NCBI GenBank assembly: GCA_964035545.1
Contig: OZ037765.1
Location: forward strand, 32,239,004 to 32,303,003
Source of the DNA: Bugula neritina
Lineage: Eukaryota > Bryozoa > Gymnolaemata > Cheilostomatida > Bugulidae
Length of the DNA stretch: 64,000 nt
Direction: 5' to 3'
Made by a program: the position numbers and the translations under genes. The notes below the pieces were generated by a model, which ran no database searches, was not told where the DNA came from, and was given only the letters and a program-made list of their open reading frames with translations. The stretch's first letter is position 1, and every line of letters begins with the position of its first letter. This document shows, one piece after another, positions 22,816 through 34,321 of the stretch.

Positions 22816-24550
22816 TTAATCCATTACCTCAAGCTTCAATGACTTTGGGTCTGCATCACTAAACATACTGTGCTGCTTAGAATGAAGGGAGCGTGTTGAA
22901 CGTCCGCTAGATGAGTTGATGGACCGAATAGACAGTGCCAAACTGCTAGAAGAATCTGAATCAAAAGCTGTTTCCTTTACCATAGACTCATCTAAAATTA
23001 ACAATTATTTTAAAATAATATGAGCAATTGTATTTTAAAACTATGCCACTCATGCATAATCTGTGATGAGAGACAGTTTATATACATAAATATAATTCAG
23101 CAAAACAAAAATTGAATTCTTTTCGATATTTTTGGAAACAAAATCATGTGTTCTTACTTGTGTCGATTTTAATGTCAGTTAATGTTGTTGGAAGTCTACT
23201 TGGATCAAAATTATCTGCAACATACAAGTTTATAACTGGTATTATGGTATATTTGTTTTAGAAATAATTAACCTAAATCAAGGTATAAGAAATGCTACAT
23301 ATAATGATGGTGTTGTACATGCACTCAATATATATCTAAAACCTATATAGCTAGTTATATTTCATACTGTAAAGTGGTTCTTGCACTCTTACTATACTTA
23401 CTATTTATTGTGGGTTCTGTTTGAGGGTTGATGTTGAATTTGAAGAAGTATATATAAAAAGAAACTCCTCCAAAAATTAAAACAGCCGATAGCACAACTA
23501 GGCTTATAGTCCATAGTGCAGGTTGGGATATTGTTGGTGCAACGGTAGATTCACCAGCGTCTTTTGGCTTTAACTTCTTACCAGCATTATTAAGAAATCT
23601 GTTTATCTTAAATTTGAGGCTGCAGTGTAGTGGTACATTATAAGTTGGAAAAGAGGCTGTGTAATTAGTGGTATAACCTAGAAAATGGTCTACAATCACA
23701 ATCAAAACACTGTGTCAATTGTCTGCACAGGTTTTTACTTTATTATAGTATTACAGGTACATATTAATTTTGTTTAAAAATATTAAAGCGGTGCTTATGA
23801 AAAAAGTTATAACACATTTGATATACTATAGTTAATGAGAAAAATTTTACACCTATATAAACTTCTAAATCTCTTCTGTAATATTCATATAGACTGGAAC
23901 TCTATCTTGTTAAAATCAATATGTTGCTACTAAGTAATTTGTAGTCTGCAAATGTTAAATTTTATGCTTATATATTACTCCAGTACACACACACAAACAC
24001 ACAAATTCTATCTGCTATTCACAAAATAATATATCAAATGTTTTACACTTCCAAGTATAATACCAACAGTAAAGTTAATTCATTGATGAGCCCAGCAGTA
24101 AACTAAGCGCAGGGGATCTGAAAGCCTCATATCGACCAAGTAATTTTGTGGATGCAGTCCAAGTGAGATTTTTACATAGAAAACTAGTGTTTGCTCCAGC
24201 GTACTAAGTATAACTAGTCCTAGTCACATGCAGTAAATTAAGCTTTCATAGAAAGGAAATTGTTAGAACATAGCATAAACTAACAAAATTGGATCCTTTT
24301 AATACTGAAAAGATTGTATATGACCAAATAGTAGCTAGTGTATCCAGATCAATACTATACTGAATATAGCATAGCTTATTACGTTTCTTACCATGTTGAT
24401 TTCTGTAGCAAATATCCTTATATGGAAACTCCAATTCTGCACCATCTTCAGCCTCTTTTATAGAGGAATATAACTGGTATTGCAAACTCAATCGACATAG
24501 TATAACTAACAATAAAAGTGTTTTGATAGTTTGTTGAACTTTCTGTGACA
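22816..24550 (-). CDS. Cluster gene C: signal peptide, one TM, SLALSIRSI tail; split start codon
   Basis: Family not recognised. Exons 24392-24550, 23402-23677, 23158-23214 and 22816-22991 are all joined in phase 1, giving about 222 aa. Exon 1 begins TG-TCA-CAG right after an acceptor (TGTGTTTTAG). With an upstream exon ending in A, the start codon would be split A/TG and the protein would begin MSQKVQQTIKTLLLLVIL, a good signal peptide. The ectodomain is short, with one NYT sequon and one Cys in exon 2, then a TM helix (ALWTISLVVLSAVLIFGGVS) and a tail. The 57-base exon 3 (NNFDPSRLPTTLTDIKIDT) has no counterpart in A or B. The last exon carries the box SSSSLALSIRSI and DADPKSLKLEV, the equivalent of DPQPMTLNV in gene B, but stops there without a second box. 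The upstream start is inferred. Confidence 0.62.
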
Positions 24551-24579
24551 CTAAAACACAATTTAAAACATATACATAA

Positions 24580-24599
24580 CACACACACACACACACACA

Positions 24600-24638
<39 letters not shown>

Positions 24639-24655
24639 GCGCGCACACACACACA
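24580..24655. repeat. CA / CGCA microsatellite upstream of gene C
   Basis: ACACAC followed by about eight GCAC tetramers, then GCGCGC and ACACAC. It lies about 30 bases upstream (in gene direction) of the gene C first-exon acceptor, so probably inside a 5' intron. The minus-strand frames rich in Cys, Val, Arg and Ala are artefacts. Confidence 0.95.
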
Positions 24656-24659
24656 AATA

Positions 24660-27444
24660 GAATACTAAGATATGTATGAGTCTATCACTTTCACTGTAGG
24701 TTACTATAACAATACTTTAAGTTGATGGGTAGTTTAGTAAAGTAGGTCATATAGTAATGATTGAGACTATGTAAGAAAGTAGGTGATCAATTCAGCTGAT
24801 TTAAGGTACTGCTATATATCCTGCTTTCTGATGAAACTATAAAGCTACTCATACAACTATAAGTTACTAAAATATATCTACTACTTAAACTAGTACACTT
24901 TTATCCAGATAAGTTGCATTTTTTCACATTTCTACATCATTATATGTGATACATACTAAACTCCATTGCGCTTTACTATGTTACTTCAGCTCTCCTAGTA
25001 ATTCCTCACTCAAAGCAGCAAAAGCCATTTGTTCGTACTATGTACACGTTATGCATGACTAAAAACTTTTGATAAATGTTTTTGTTAAAATGCAACTTGA
25101 GGACAATAAATATACTTACTTATATATGCATTTCCAAAGCGAGTTTATCTAATCTGCCAAATACGGAAGTAAAGTCATCGTACGAAAAAAGGATATTCAA
25201 AATGGCGATGGCACTATTATAGTTCAGAGTTGTATTCTCTTGCTACTTTTAAGTTGTCTTTGCCATAGTTGCATCTGATATGTTTTGCTGTAAACGATGT
25301 TCACAGACATCCCATTATATAATATTTTGTCAGTTAGTTTGTTTCTATAAGCCTAGGGCCACACTGTGCGTATTTTCGCATGCGAAAATTGAAACCACAA
25401 GTGCGCAAGCAAGCAAAGGTGTTCACTGTAGCGTCAGTGATGCGTGATAAATAAAGCTTTCATTTTTAAATCGCACTCGCTTTCAATAAAACGCAATTTG
25501 CTGGAATGTAGCACTAAAATAAAGAAATTGGGCCCGCTGAATAACTACCAGCCAATTAGGTGACGACGACAAAGACGATTCGCACTTGCGTTGAGAATGC
25601 TGAGCGACAAGTGCGAATGTTTTCTCAACGCGTACAGTGGACACCTTTGCTACTTGCGATTTCAATTTTCGCATGCGAAAATACGCACCGTGTGGCCCTA
25701 GGCTAAGAATATTGTTAAGGGCTGTCCACCCTGAGGCAGTTCTGTACAGAATGGCAAAACCAGAGTCTTGGCAGATTCATTCAGGCTATTGTTTTAAAAA
25801 TGGTAATTTTCTTGCTAGCAGAGATTTTGCTTTTAATAGTAAAAGGTAACTTATTGGAGCGTTATGTAAATATGCAATGTTTAAAATGCCCAGCCATGCA
25901 GTCACAGGATGCTGGTTTCAAAAAGTGTCTGTTTGTCCAGCTGCTCCTGCTCCAATTGTGTCATTATTATACCTGTGCCAATTTTACGGTGCCATTTTTA
26001 CCTAAAATATCACTTTGCTTAGCACATCACTGGTTCTCTACAAACAGTGACAGCTTATAAATATACAGTAGCGATTTTTACAGAATTGCCTCCACATGAA
26101 CAAATTACCGGTTTAATATTTATATGTGCATATAATTGAATTATTATATACTAATCATATTATATTATACAGACATTGTGTTAAAAATATGCAATTATTA
26201 ATCCAATTGTGAGAAAAGTATAAGATTCGAGTAAAAAGGATCTAAGCTAAATACAAATGCAATGTTCAAATTGAAAACTTCTTTTTAAAAAGTCATCTGT
26301 GAAGTCAAAAGTGAAGCCTGTCACAAAAGTAATCACAATCAAGTTGATTTTATTTTCGGAATTATTATTTTATATGTTGAGCTTTGTCATTTCAAAACAT
26401 CATCACATCATATAAAAAATTAAAATATAAATCAGTGTAAGCCAGCTTGCTTGATTAAACTTTCTAAAAGCTAAATTTGATAAATTATCTTTGTGCAAGA
26501 ATCAAACGATTGAATAAAATTAGCAACACTACATGCAGTTGTACTAATTTTATAATAATGTACGGCAAAGTTGCTATACAAGTTTAACAAGTAACATATT
26601 TGACTAGCTATAGCTGATACTCTGATAAAATTGCTAGCCATTGCATGTATCAGTTACCATGACTATATATACTATGTATTATAAGTTGATGATTCTCATA
26701 TTTTGTATCATACGAAATACAAGCTATATTTAGTAGCCTGACGTACACTGTATTATGTTTCATTATTCTTTACTCAATACAACAAACATTTTTGGCTTTC
26801 ATCTTTATCTGTTCAATCTGTGTATTGTGCAGTGATTAGGAAAAATATGTAGCAACTCGATCTTTGAACGGAATCATTTAACTCTATAGAAATATAATCT
26901 CTGTTGGTGCAAATAGCATTACTAGTTATATATGAAATTTGAAATATAAGATAACATGAAACTTATAGTTAGTAAACTACTAGTAGTAACATGTAGAAAT
27001 GTTGAGCACAACAACTCCAAATTTGTGACACAAATCTCCAAACCACCTTCAAAGCAAAATTTGCAATTCTTTTTGCAATAAAAATTCTATTACATTTTAA
27101 TCAAATATTTTATCAAATCATAGAAAAATAAGACAGTTACATGTTCATTTAGGACTTTAGGTGCAGCAAAGAGATTTTAGTAGCCCAAGCTCTTTAATTT
27201 TCTTTATAAATTTTTGTTTGGAGCGCAAGAACATAACTTCTTTTGCTAAATTTTCTATCTAGAACGTACAGACTTTTCCCAATTTCTCCATTACCGCACC
27301 TACCGCTAAATATTTGAACAAATTAATGATTAGTTTTTGTTATAGTCTATACATGAAGATATAAAATTATAGAATATTTGTCCTGAAACATATGTCATTG
27401 GAAGTTGTCTCTGCTAGCTGCAGAACTAAAAGAGAAGATAACAA
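24660..27444. other. Intergenic between genes C and D
   Basis: No gene that I can support. It contains a 351-bp inverted-repeat element (25352-25702) and otherwise AT-rich sequence. The frames at 25637-26060 begin in that element and have no family features. Regulatory or 5' exons of gene C may be here but were not identified. Confidence 0.5.
25352..25702. mobile_element. 351-bp MITE-like element with long inverted termini
   Basis: Left end CCTAGGGCCACACTGTGCGT, TTTTCGCATGCGAAAATTGAAA; the right end is the near-perfect inverse, ending TGTGGCCCTAGG. Termini match for about 45 bases, then CACAAGTGCG and CGCACTTGCG pair further in. It is clearly less AT-rich than its surroundings. No coding capacity. 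Superfamily not assigned. Confidence 0.88.
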
Positions 27445-28282
27445 CTAATTACTGTAATCTATTGAATGAATATAGAGGGAAAGTGAAGAGCTACTAGATC
27501 TCGTGGCCTTCATATCACTGCAGGAGTCAAGTGAATGAATATTAAGAGACAGTCCAAAAGAATTAAAACTGAGGGAACCTCTTCTTTGAGAATTAGCCAA
27601 TGAGCATTGAGTATTGCTTCTCGAACTTCGGTTTAGCAAGTCGTCAGTACTTCGGCTCTTTTCACTAACCAGCATCAGGTCATAAAATTCCTCTGAAACC
27701 AAAATGTAATTTTTAAAGTTGAGAAAAATTTGAAGATTTCAGATTTAAATTTTTTTTTAATAGTATTTTAGCTCTAAAATGTTCAACTATATAATAATTG
27801 CATTAAAATTTTACTTGACCTGTTACATTCCTGCTAGCTCTTATAGTTAACCTACTGTATGTATATGAATTATATTTATAAGAATGCAAGTATAATGTAA
27901 ATTATAATTAGAAAAACCTGAAAGACTTTAAACTTGTAAACCTAACACAGTATTATAACATATGTGTATAGTTTTCTTAGTTTATGTCTCATTTGTATAA
28001 CTATATAAAGTCATTAGTCATAGTTTAATTTGGAGTGGAAGCAGTTCATATATAAAAGTAAGTTTTTAAGCATTTGAAACTTGACAAACTGTATTGATTT
28101 AAAACACTCACTTTTCAAACTTCTCGCATTCTCTGTTGTCACTTGATTTTCGTTGCCATGGCAATTTCTTGCACTCCAAAAATATTTGAAAAGAAAGACC
28201 AAAGAAGAGACTCCATGCACATATATTATTAGTAACAAAATGATTAAAATTTTATTGAACTTTACGTCTTCTTTCAACTCAT
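27445..28282 (-). CDS. Cluster gene D: membrane protein with two SL-x-I-HS boxes (5' end missing)
   Basis: Family not recognised. Exons 28112-28282 and 27445-27692 join in phase 1. Exon 1 follows an acceptor (AACTCTAG) and enters in phase 1 (D-ELKEDVKFNK). It has no in-frame ATG and a stop lies upstream, so at least one 5' coding exon is missing from my model; I searched up to 29.3 kb without success. The hydrophobic segment ILIILLLIIYVHGVSSLVFL is long enough to be the TM helix. The tail is Ser/Arg-rich and has both boxes: FGLSLNIHSLD and, near the C-terminus, SSSSLSLYIHSIDYSN. The central segment QCSLANSQRR sits where A and B have DPQPLT. Same orientation, phase and tail plan as its neighbours. 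The missing start lowers confidence. Confidence 0.52.
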
Positions 28283-28610
28283 CTAGAGTTTTTTAATGTT
28301 TAACATGTGGTGGTGATCTATGTTTGTGCCAATTGAATCAGTAACAAAGTGACAACTAAATTGAAATTTTATCAAATCCAATGTGAGAAGTGTTGACACG
28401 ATTTTTTTTATTCATATAACAATCATAATTTTACCAATAAATTTAAATTTAGAATTATATACTAATGACTTAGTTTCCAACTTATAATATATTTGCCCTA
28501 TATATTATGTGAGCCCATGTTTGAATGCATGTCAACCCTACTCTGTGATGATTAGAATTTATTTGTGATATTGTGATAGAAGCATCTTGAATTCATGGCA
28601 CATCATCATT

Positions 28611-30405
28611 CTAATAGCATTATTATGCTTTTATTGATCCATTCTGCATTCAGAATCTCATTGTAAATATATTTAACATATTATTTTACAAATTGTTTAC
28701 TGGGAAAACTATAAGTTTTTCACTTAAAAGTGATTGAATTATTTTTCCTTATGCCTACAGAAGTGTGTGATTAAAAAATATATTATATAGTAATTCTGAA
28801 ATTGTATAAACTCTTTTTTTTGAGCTATATTGTAGCAATTTCAACTTTTATTTAAAATATAAATACAAATAAGAAGCAGCCATAAAGTGCCAGGTCAAGA
28901 GTTCAGACTCTGATTAAACTATCTTAAGTTTTATCCTGAATAGCTATTTTTAATAATTGTTTACATATTTTTATGTAGAGCATATAATAATTAAGGTAAT
29001 ATATTATCAATCAACTGTACAATTTTCTCCCCTGTACATTTTATAATGAAGGCAGCTGATAAATGTGAATACATCATAGATAACACTATTAAAATAATCT
29101 AACACCTAAACTACAATCATGAAACAATGGCACCTGGAATAGATTAAAAGCTCAATAAAGCATTATATAAGTATAGGGATATTAAAATAATAATATGTCC
29201 CATCAAGAAATTATTTAGCCTAATTTTATGCTGATAACTTGCTTCACCAATATAAATTTCATATAAACATGATTAGGAGTGATTTAGAAATTGTCTTCTC
29301 TACATTTGCAGGTGGAAGTTAATATGAGCCACTGTACTCAGGTGCAGGATGACTCGGCAATAAAGAATGTCTGTTTAAACTAGTGATGCTTTCTTCTGGT
29401 TGATTTACGCTAGCATAGTCAGAAGGTCGTAATGAGTCTGGAGATGTTGGTAAGTATAGCAGGGGAGCAGGTAAACTAGAGGTAGTTGAGGAATGGAGAT
29501 CATCTCCCCTCTCTTCACTGACCAATGAAGGAGTGCTGCTAGTAATTGTCAGGTCTTCATTTTCTTGAGGATCTTCAAAGTCTTCTGAGATTAGTGTGAG
29601 TTGATCTTAAAACAAAATTTCTATCAGTTAGGAAAAAAATTTGGGAGAGTTAATTTTTTATCTTGGAATTGAAAAAAATCATTAATTAAGAATAATATTT
29701 TACATAGCAGGGAAGACGTTAATGTAGAAAAATGACTATATAATCACTATGATCGAGATTGAATTAATACTCACCTTCATTTCCCAGGTTAAGTAATAGG
29801 GAGTCAGTAAATGCTCTGACGTTCTGGTTAGGTGATGGAAAGTATTGCTGGATCACAGATAGTTGTGCTTACAAAAACAAAAACTTGCAGATAACAGCAA
29901 AATACATCATGGTTGTCCGTTGTAGGCAAAGCAAAAAATTCTATGACAGATTTTTTTGTGGTGAAGCTGAATTTCCTGTATATCCTAACAGAGGCAATGA
30001 TTTCAAGGGAGAAAATTTAGCAAATAAACAGTCTAAACAAACCTGTTAGTGCTTCCCATCTCCTTTGATATCCAGCATAAGAGCGACAGAGTATGACAAT
30101 AACCACAATAAGCAGAAGTATGATAACTCCACACAGTACTACCGGTATTACAGAAATGATAGGATTTTTACTGTTTAGCGGAAATGTTGCCTCTTCTTGT
30201 ATATGTAGTTTGTCTTTTTCAAGCATACAGCTGGAAGCTCCTGCATAAGGATATAAGCTCATGAAATTTCTTTCATAATTAAGGTTCTGAATTAAATTCA
30301 TTAAATGCATTGTCGGCGCAGTATCAAGGTTATGAACTGCAAAGAGAGATATAGTAAATTAACCGAACAGATTTAATAAGCTCACTGTTACCGCCCTTTG
30401 GGTAA
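28611..30405. repeat. Segmental duplication unit carrying gene F exons 2-4
   Basis: Matches 33611-35575 from CTAATAGCATTATTATGC through the 3' flank, the last exon, two introns and the TM exon to just beyond its acceptor. Introns and flanks are still alignable, so the duplication is recent by cluster standards. The left edge lies just before a minus-strand AATAAA (about 28629), so the unit seems to start near the 3' end of the transcript. Confidence 0.9.
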
Positions 30406-32796
30406 CCGTATTTTCTTTGTGACTATTAATCCCTTGCAGCGCTCCAATTTCGGTTCAGTCGGACACCCGAAATAGTTTGGGGGATTCCGGATTTGGGTGC
30501 CCGATGGGCGATCGGACACCCGAATCCGGGCCGAAGATCACAAGCCTATAATACATTCTGATTGACGGACCACACTCTGATTCTGCTCTCTTTCATAATT
30601 ACTTTGAGATAATGTTCTAGCATTGGTTCTACTGACTCTACACCTCAGTAATTTTAGTGCACAATTTGTTTTAAAGTTCTTGTGTACGAAGGAATTTATT
30701 TAATAAATAAAGCAAATACTAAGCTACCATCCTTTAGCTATTTGAATAATTTTAGAATACCTTCATATGCCCACAAAGGTGAGTTTCTTACAATACAGCA
30801 TCTACCCATTTTGCAACTGTATCCTTTAAGCTGATGAGATCCATGTTTCCTTTCAATTGAATATTTGATTTTAATTGAGTGTAATACCATGTCTACAAAG
30901 TGAACAGGAGAAATCTTGTCTGTAATACATCAACTGCGGGACTAATTAGTTTTTAACAATATGAAGTAAAAAAATAAATTGGAGATATTACAAAGTAAAC
31001 ATGAACAAACTTCTTCTAAGATACCAAACAATGAAACATTTATAGCAAATTTTTGTTCGCAATCTATAATCATTGTATCAGCACGGATGCTTATGTATTG
31101 TGATTCAATCAATGGAGAGTGGATATGGATGGAGGACACATAAGCAGGCCACAACTCTACTTTTTGTCTATTGCCAACAGTATATTTCTCACAAAACTAA
31201 AATTCAAACTCCTACTTGAACTTGAACTCAAGCTCGAACTTGAACTTAGACTTGAACTTGAACTGTAACAATTATTTTGACAATTAAGTATAAATTGCCT
31301 GCATCTTTATAGCAGGAGGGAAATTGAGCTACACCCACTCATTGAGCAAAAACTGTCAGTAAATAGCTATCGCGAAAGCTTTCACAAAAAGCTTCTGATC
31401 GTTACACAATGATTTTCTGAAAGCTACCAAAAAACTCCTGCAACAATCATTAAATTATATTACCAAATTTATTTATTTAAATTTTAAAGTATATATATAT
31501 AGGTATACTGACTTATTTTAGAAAATTAATTAGTATTATAGGTAAATAAAAATAAAAATAAATAACAGTTATGAACCTCACAAAAGTTTATAGTCACCAT
31601 CCCCGTGAGAAACCCCTGATGAAAATAAAGATTTTTTTTGTTAAATCGGGGTAAGGACTTATTCAGATGAGGCACAGGAGCAATTATGACTATAGATGCT
31701 CTTTCTAACACCACCAATGGCTTTTACTGGGGTTTGAACCCATGACTTCGTGTTTATTAAGCCTGTGCTTTAATCTCTAGACTATGGCTGCTCCCAAAAT
31801 AATATAATTATGAGCCTAACTCAAATAAAATCTTCAATGATATTAAACTTTACTGAATTCGCATTGTAACTTTAGTAATAAATAGCTAATAAAGTGTAGG
31901 CTTATTCCTATATCATTATAACAAACTAAACTTGGGCAATCTTTATTAATTAAAGATATGGTTTTTTAAAATGCTGTCGAAGTGGCTGAAAATTTTATCA
32001 TTGCAATTTAGGGTTGAAAATTTGTCAGCAAAAATACTGAAACCAATATACTAGCATATATATGCATTTGCAGTAATAAAACACTTGCATGCTGCTCATA
32101 TTATATATAATTAGCTAAGGTGACTGCCATATGTTATTAACTTTAAATTGCTGGAGGTGAAAATTAAAAAAAAGGTAACATAGAAAACAAGCTTATATAC
32201 AGATCAGTCAAAGAAACCTGAAATTTGAACAAAAATTAGTTTGGAGCAAATAAATTTGTTTTAAAACATAACAAAATAAACTAGCTGAAGATGGCTATTT
32301 TTTATAGCTTGCGGTATAAATCTTAATGTTTTAGAATGCTACTCAATTCAATTGAGGACATAATTTATGCAACAGACCAAACTTGAATAGGTTTGGCTAG
32401 TAGTAATGAGTGTGTTTCTAGCATTAAAAGCCCATAATTTCAAGAAGCCCAAATATTTGCTTTCAGAGTTCAAAGTTTTCTTAGCATTATGCTAGAATTT
32501 GAAATTATGTCCACCGCTAAAATTTACTATAATAGAACTATATTTTTACATATTTTACATATACCTATATGATAATATACATGTATATAATATGCACCTT
32601 CAAAGAATGACTTTTCTGTTGACTTAACATCCTCAAAGTTGTCATACTGTGAATTTAAAGGCGTACAGAATTCATCTGCAGAATTAGCCTGGAAGTTACA
32701 TCTTAAAAGTTCATAGAAATACTCCATTTCAGTACATTCATGGCCACAGGCTACTGATAGAAGTAGCGGCAGGACAAGAATTAGTCTGGGTCCCAT
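29319..32796 (-). CDS. Cluster gene F: type I membrane protein, paralogue of gene G
   Basis: Family not recognised. Exons 32598-32796, 30043-30336, 29775-29867 and 29319-29605 (all phase 1) give 290 aa. A signal peptide (MGPRLILVLPLLLSVACG) precedes a short ectodomain with three Cys (CTEMEYFYELLRC, then EFC). The TM helix is ISVIPVVLCGVIILLLIVVI, and a CRSYAGYQRRW juxtamembrane patch follows. The tail has LLYLPTSPDSL, an ITIM-like SDYASV (S-x-Y-x-x-V) and SITSLNRHSL, comparable to the SLNIHSL box of other cluster genes; it ends YSGSY. An acceptor-like TTCCTTTTAG lies 6 bases before the ATG. The exon 1 donor is GTGCAT, weaker than usual. Intron 1 (2.26 kb) holds a SINE. A receptor or adaptor role is inferred from architecture only. 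Confidence 0.75.
30430..30545. repeat. GC-rich hairpin-forming insert in gene F intron 1
   Basis: A patch of about 110 bases stands out as GC-rich. CCGGATTTGGGTGCCCGAT is followed after a few bases by ATCGGACACCCGAATCCGG, a near-perfect 19-bp inverted repeat. A third related copy, CGGACACCCGAAAT, lies just upstream. Probably a small mobile element or a fragment of one; not coding. Confidence 0.7.
31195..31265. repeat. TTGAAC hexanucleotide repeat
   Basis: About ten imperfect copies of the hexamer TTGAAC/TCGAAC/TTAGAC, located in intron 1 of gene F. Confidence 0.85.
31635..31796 (-). repeat. tRNA-Thr-derived SINE, minus copy
   Basis: Minus-strand reading gives a tRNA-like head (GGCTTAATAAACACGAAGTC, GGGTTCAAACCCC). 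The same body as at 12611-12785 follows: TTGGTGGTGTTAGAAAGAGC, CATAATTGCTCCTGTGCC, CATCTGAATAAGTCCTTA. It lies in intron 1 of gene F in the same orientation as the gene. Confidence 0.75.
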
Positions 32797-32829
32797 GCTA
32801 TTCTAAAAGGAAGTGATGCCTTAGCATAT

Positions 32830-34321
32830 GTACTAGGCTAAAACACCCACTAATAACCAACCATATAGGCTACACTATACAATATAATTTGCAGAACTTT
32901 ATAATGCATTATCACTATTTTGCTTATATATATAGTGAGCATTAAATATATAAGTTTTTTCTTATTACCCATAAGTACAACTAAACTAATATAAATATAT
33001 TGTTATAACAATTGATATTTTTCTCAATTAGAATATAAACGCTGCATGTATCCTACCCAACTTGCACAAGTATTTCATATACATTACAATACATTACAAA
33101 TACTTGTACTTGGGTACTCACCTTATACTGTAAGTGACTGCTAGTGTCAGTATTTACAGACTAACAACAGCTTTTCCCAAAAAAAACCAAAAACTCAAAC
33201 TAGTCATGGTACTAACAACTGACTACATATAAATGGAAGCTTCCATATCAGCTATAGCTCAAAGTATAACTAAAGAAACTTGCTGATAAATATACATTAA
33301 TGTGACGTGATTAAAGAAATTTACGAGAGATAACGTGCAGCTTGAAGTTAAATAATATTATTATCTAACTTCAAAGTTTTTCCTTTTATCTCGTGTAATT
33401 GTTTTTCCTTATTTTCTTTCAAGCTTTTTTCCATTATATACAAGATGAATTATAATCTTTAGGTTGGGTAATATACCAAGGATGCTAGTAAAACTTAAGT
33501 TTCATTGGTATTACTCAACCAAAAAATTACAACTCACCTTATATAAATAATAGAGAGGAAACAGTTTAACAGACTTGGAAATATACAAAAGCAATTTATT
33601 TGGATAAAGTCTAATAGCATTATTATGCTTTTATTAACCCATTCTGCATTCAGAATCTCATTGTAAACATATTTAACATATTATTTTGCAAATTGTTTGC
33701 TGGGAAAACTATAAGTTTTTCACTTAAAAGTGATTGAATTATTTTTCCTTATGCCTACAGAAGTATGTAATTAAAAAAGATATTATATAGTAATTCTGAA
33801 ATTTTAAACTCTTTCTCTAAAGCTATATTGTAGCAATTTCAACTTTTATTCAAAATATAAATACAAATGAGCAGCAGCCATGCATAACGTGCCAGGTCAA
33901 GAGTTCAAACTCTGATTACACTATAATAAGTATTATCCTGAATAGTTATTTTTAATAATTGATTACGTATTTTTATGTAGAGCATATAATAATTAAAATA
34001 ATACATTATCAATCAACTGTACAATTTTCTCCCCAGTACCTCTTATAATGAAGGCAGCTGATAAATGTGATACATCATAGATAACATGATTAAAATGATC
34101 AACACCTAAACTACAATCATGAAACAATGGCACCTGGAATAGATTAAAAGCTCAATAAAGTATTAAATATGTACAGGGGTAATAAAAATAGCAATATGTG
34201 CAAGCAAGAATTCACCTAGAGTGTGATTGCATGCTGATAGCTTACTTCACCAATATAACTTTCATATAAACATGATTATGGGTTTTTTAGAAATTGTCTT
34301 CTCTACATTTGCAAGTGGAGA
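32830..34321. other. Region between genes F and G
   Basis: The segment from 33611 belongs to the duplicated unit of gene G (its 3' flank). Before that are two inverted repeats: about 33318-33412 (TTACGAGAGATAA with TTATCTCGTGTAA, and inside it TTGAAGTTA with TAACTTCAA) and about 33462-33520 (GGTTGGGTAATATACCAA with TTGGTATTACTCAACC). Both look like small MITE-type remnants. No exon seen. Confidence 0.6.

Noticed and set aside
24246-24656. 136-codon minus-strand frame taken as one exon starting in the CA/CGCA repeat
   Set aside because: The Cys/Val/Arg part is microsatellite; the real exon starts after the acceptor at 24551-24552.
31590-31640. CTGATGA and GAAAC near each other as a second hammerhead
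   Set aside because: The order and spacing are wrong and stems I-III do not form.
33318-33520. Inverted repeats as a transcription terminator
   Set aside because: Eukaryotic context and AT-rich short-arm structure fit small MITE remnants better.
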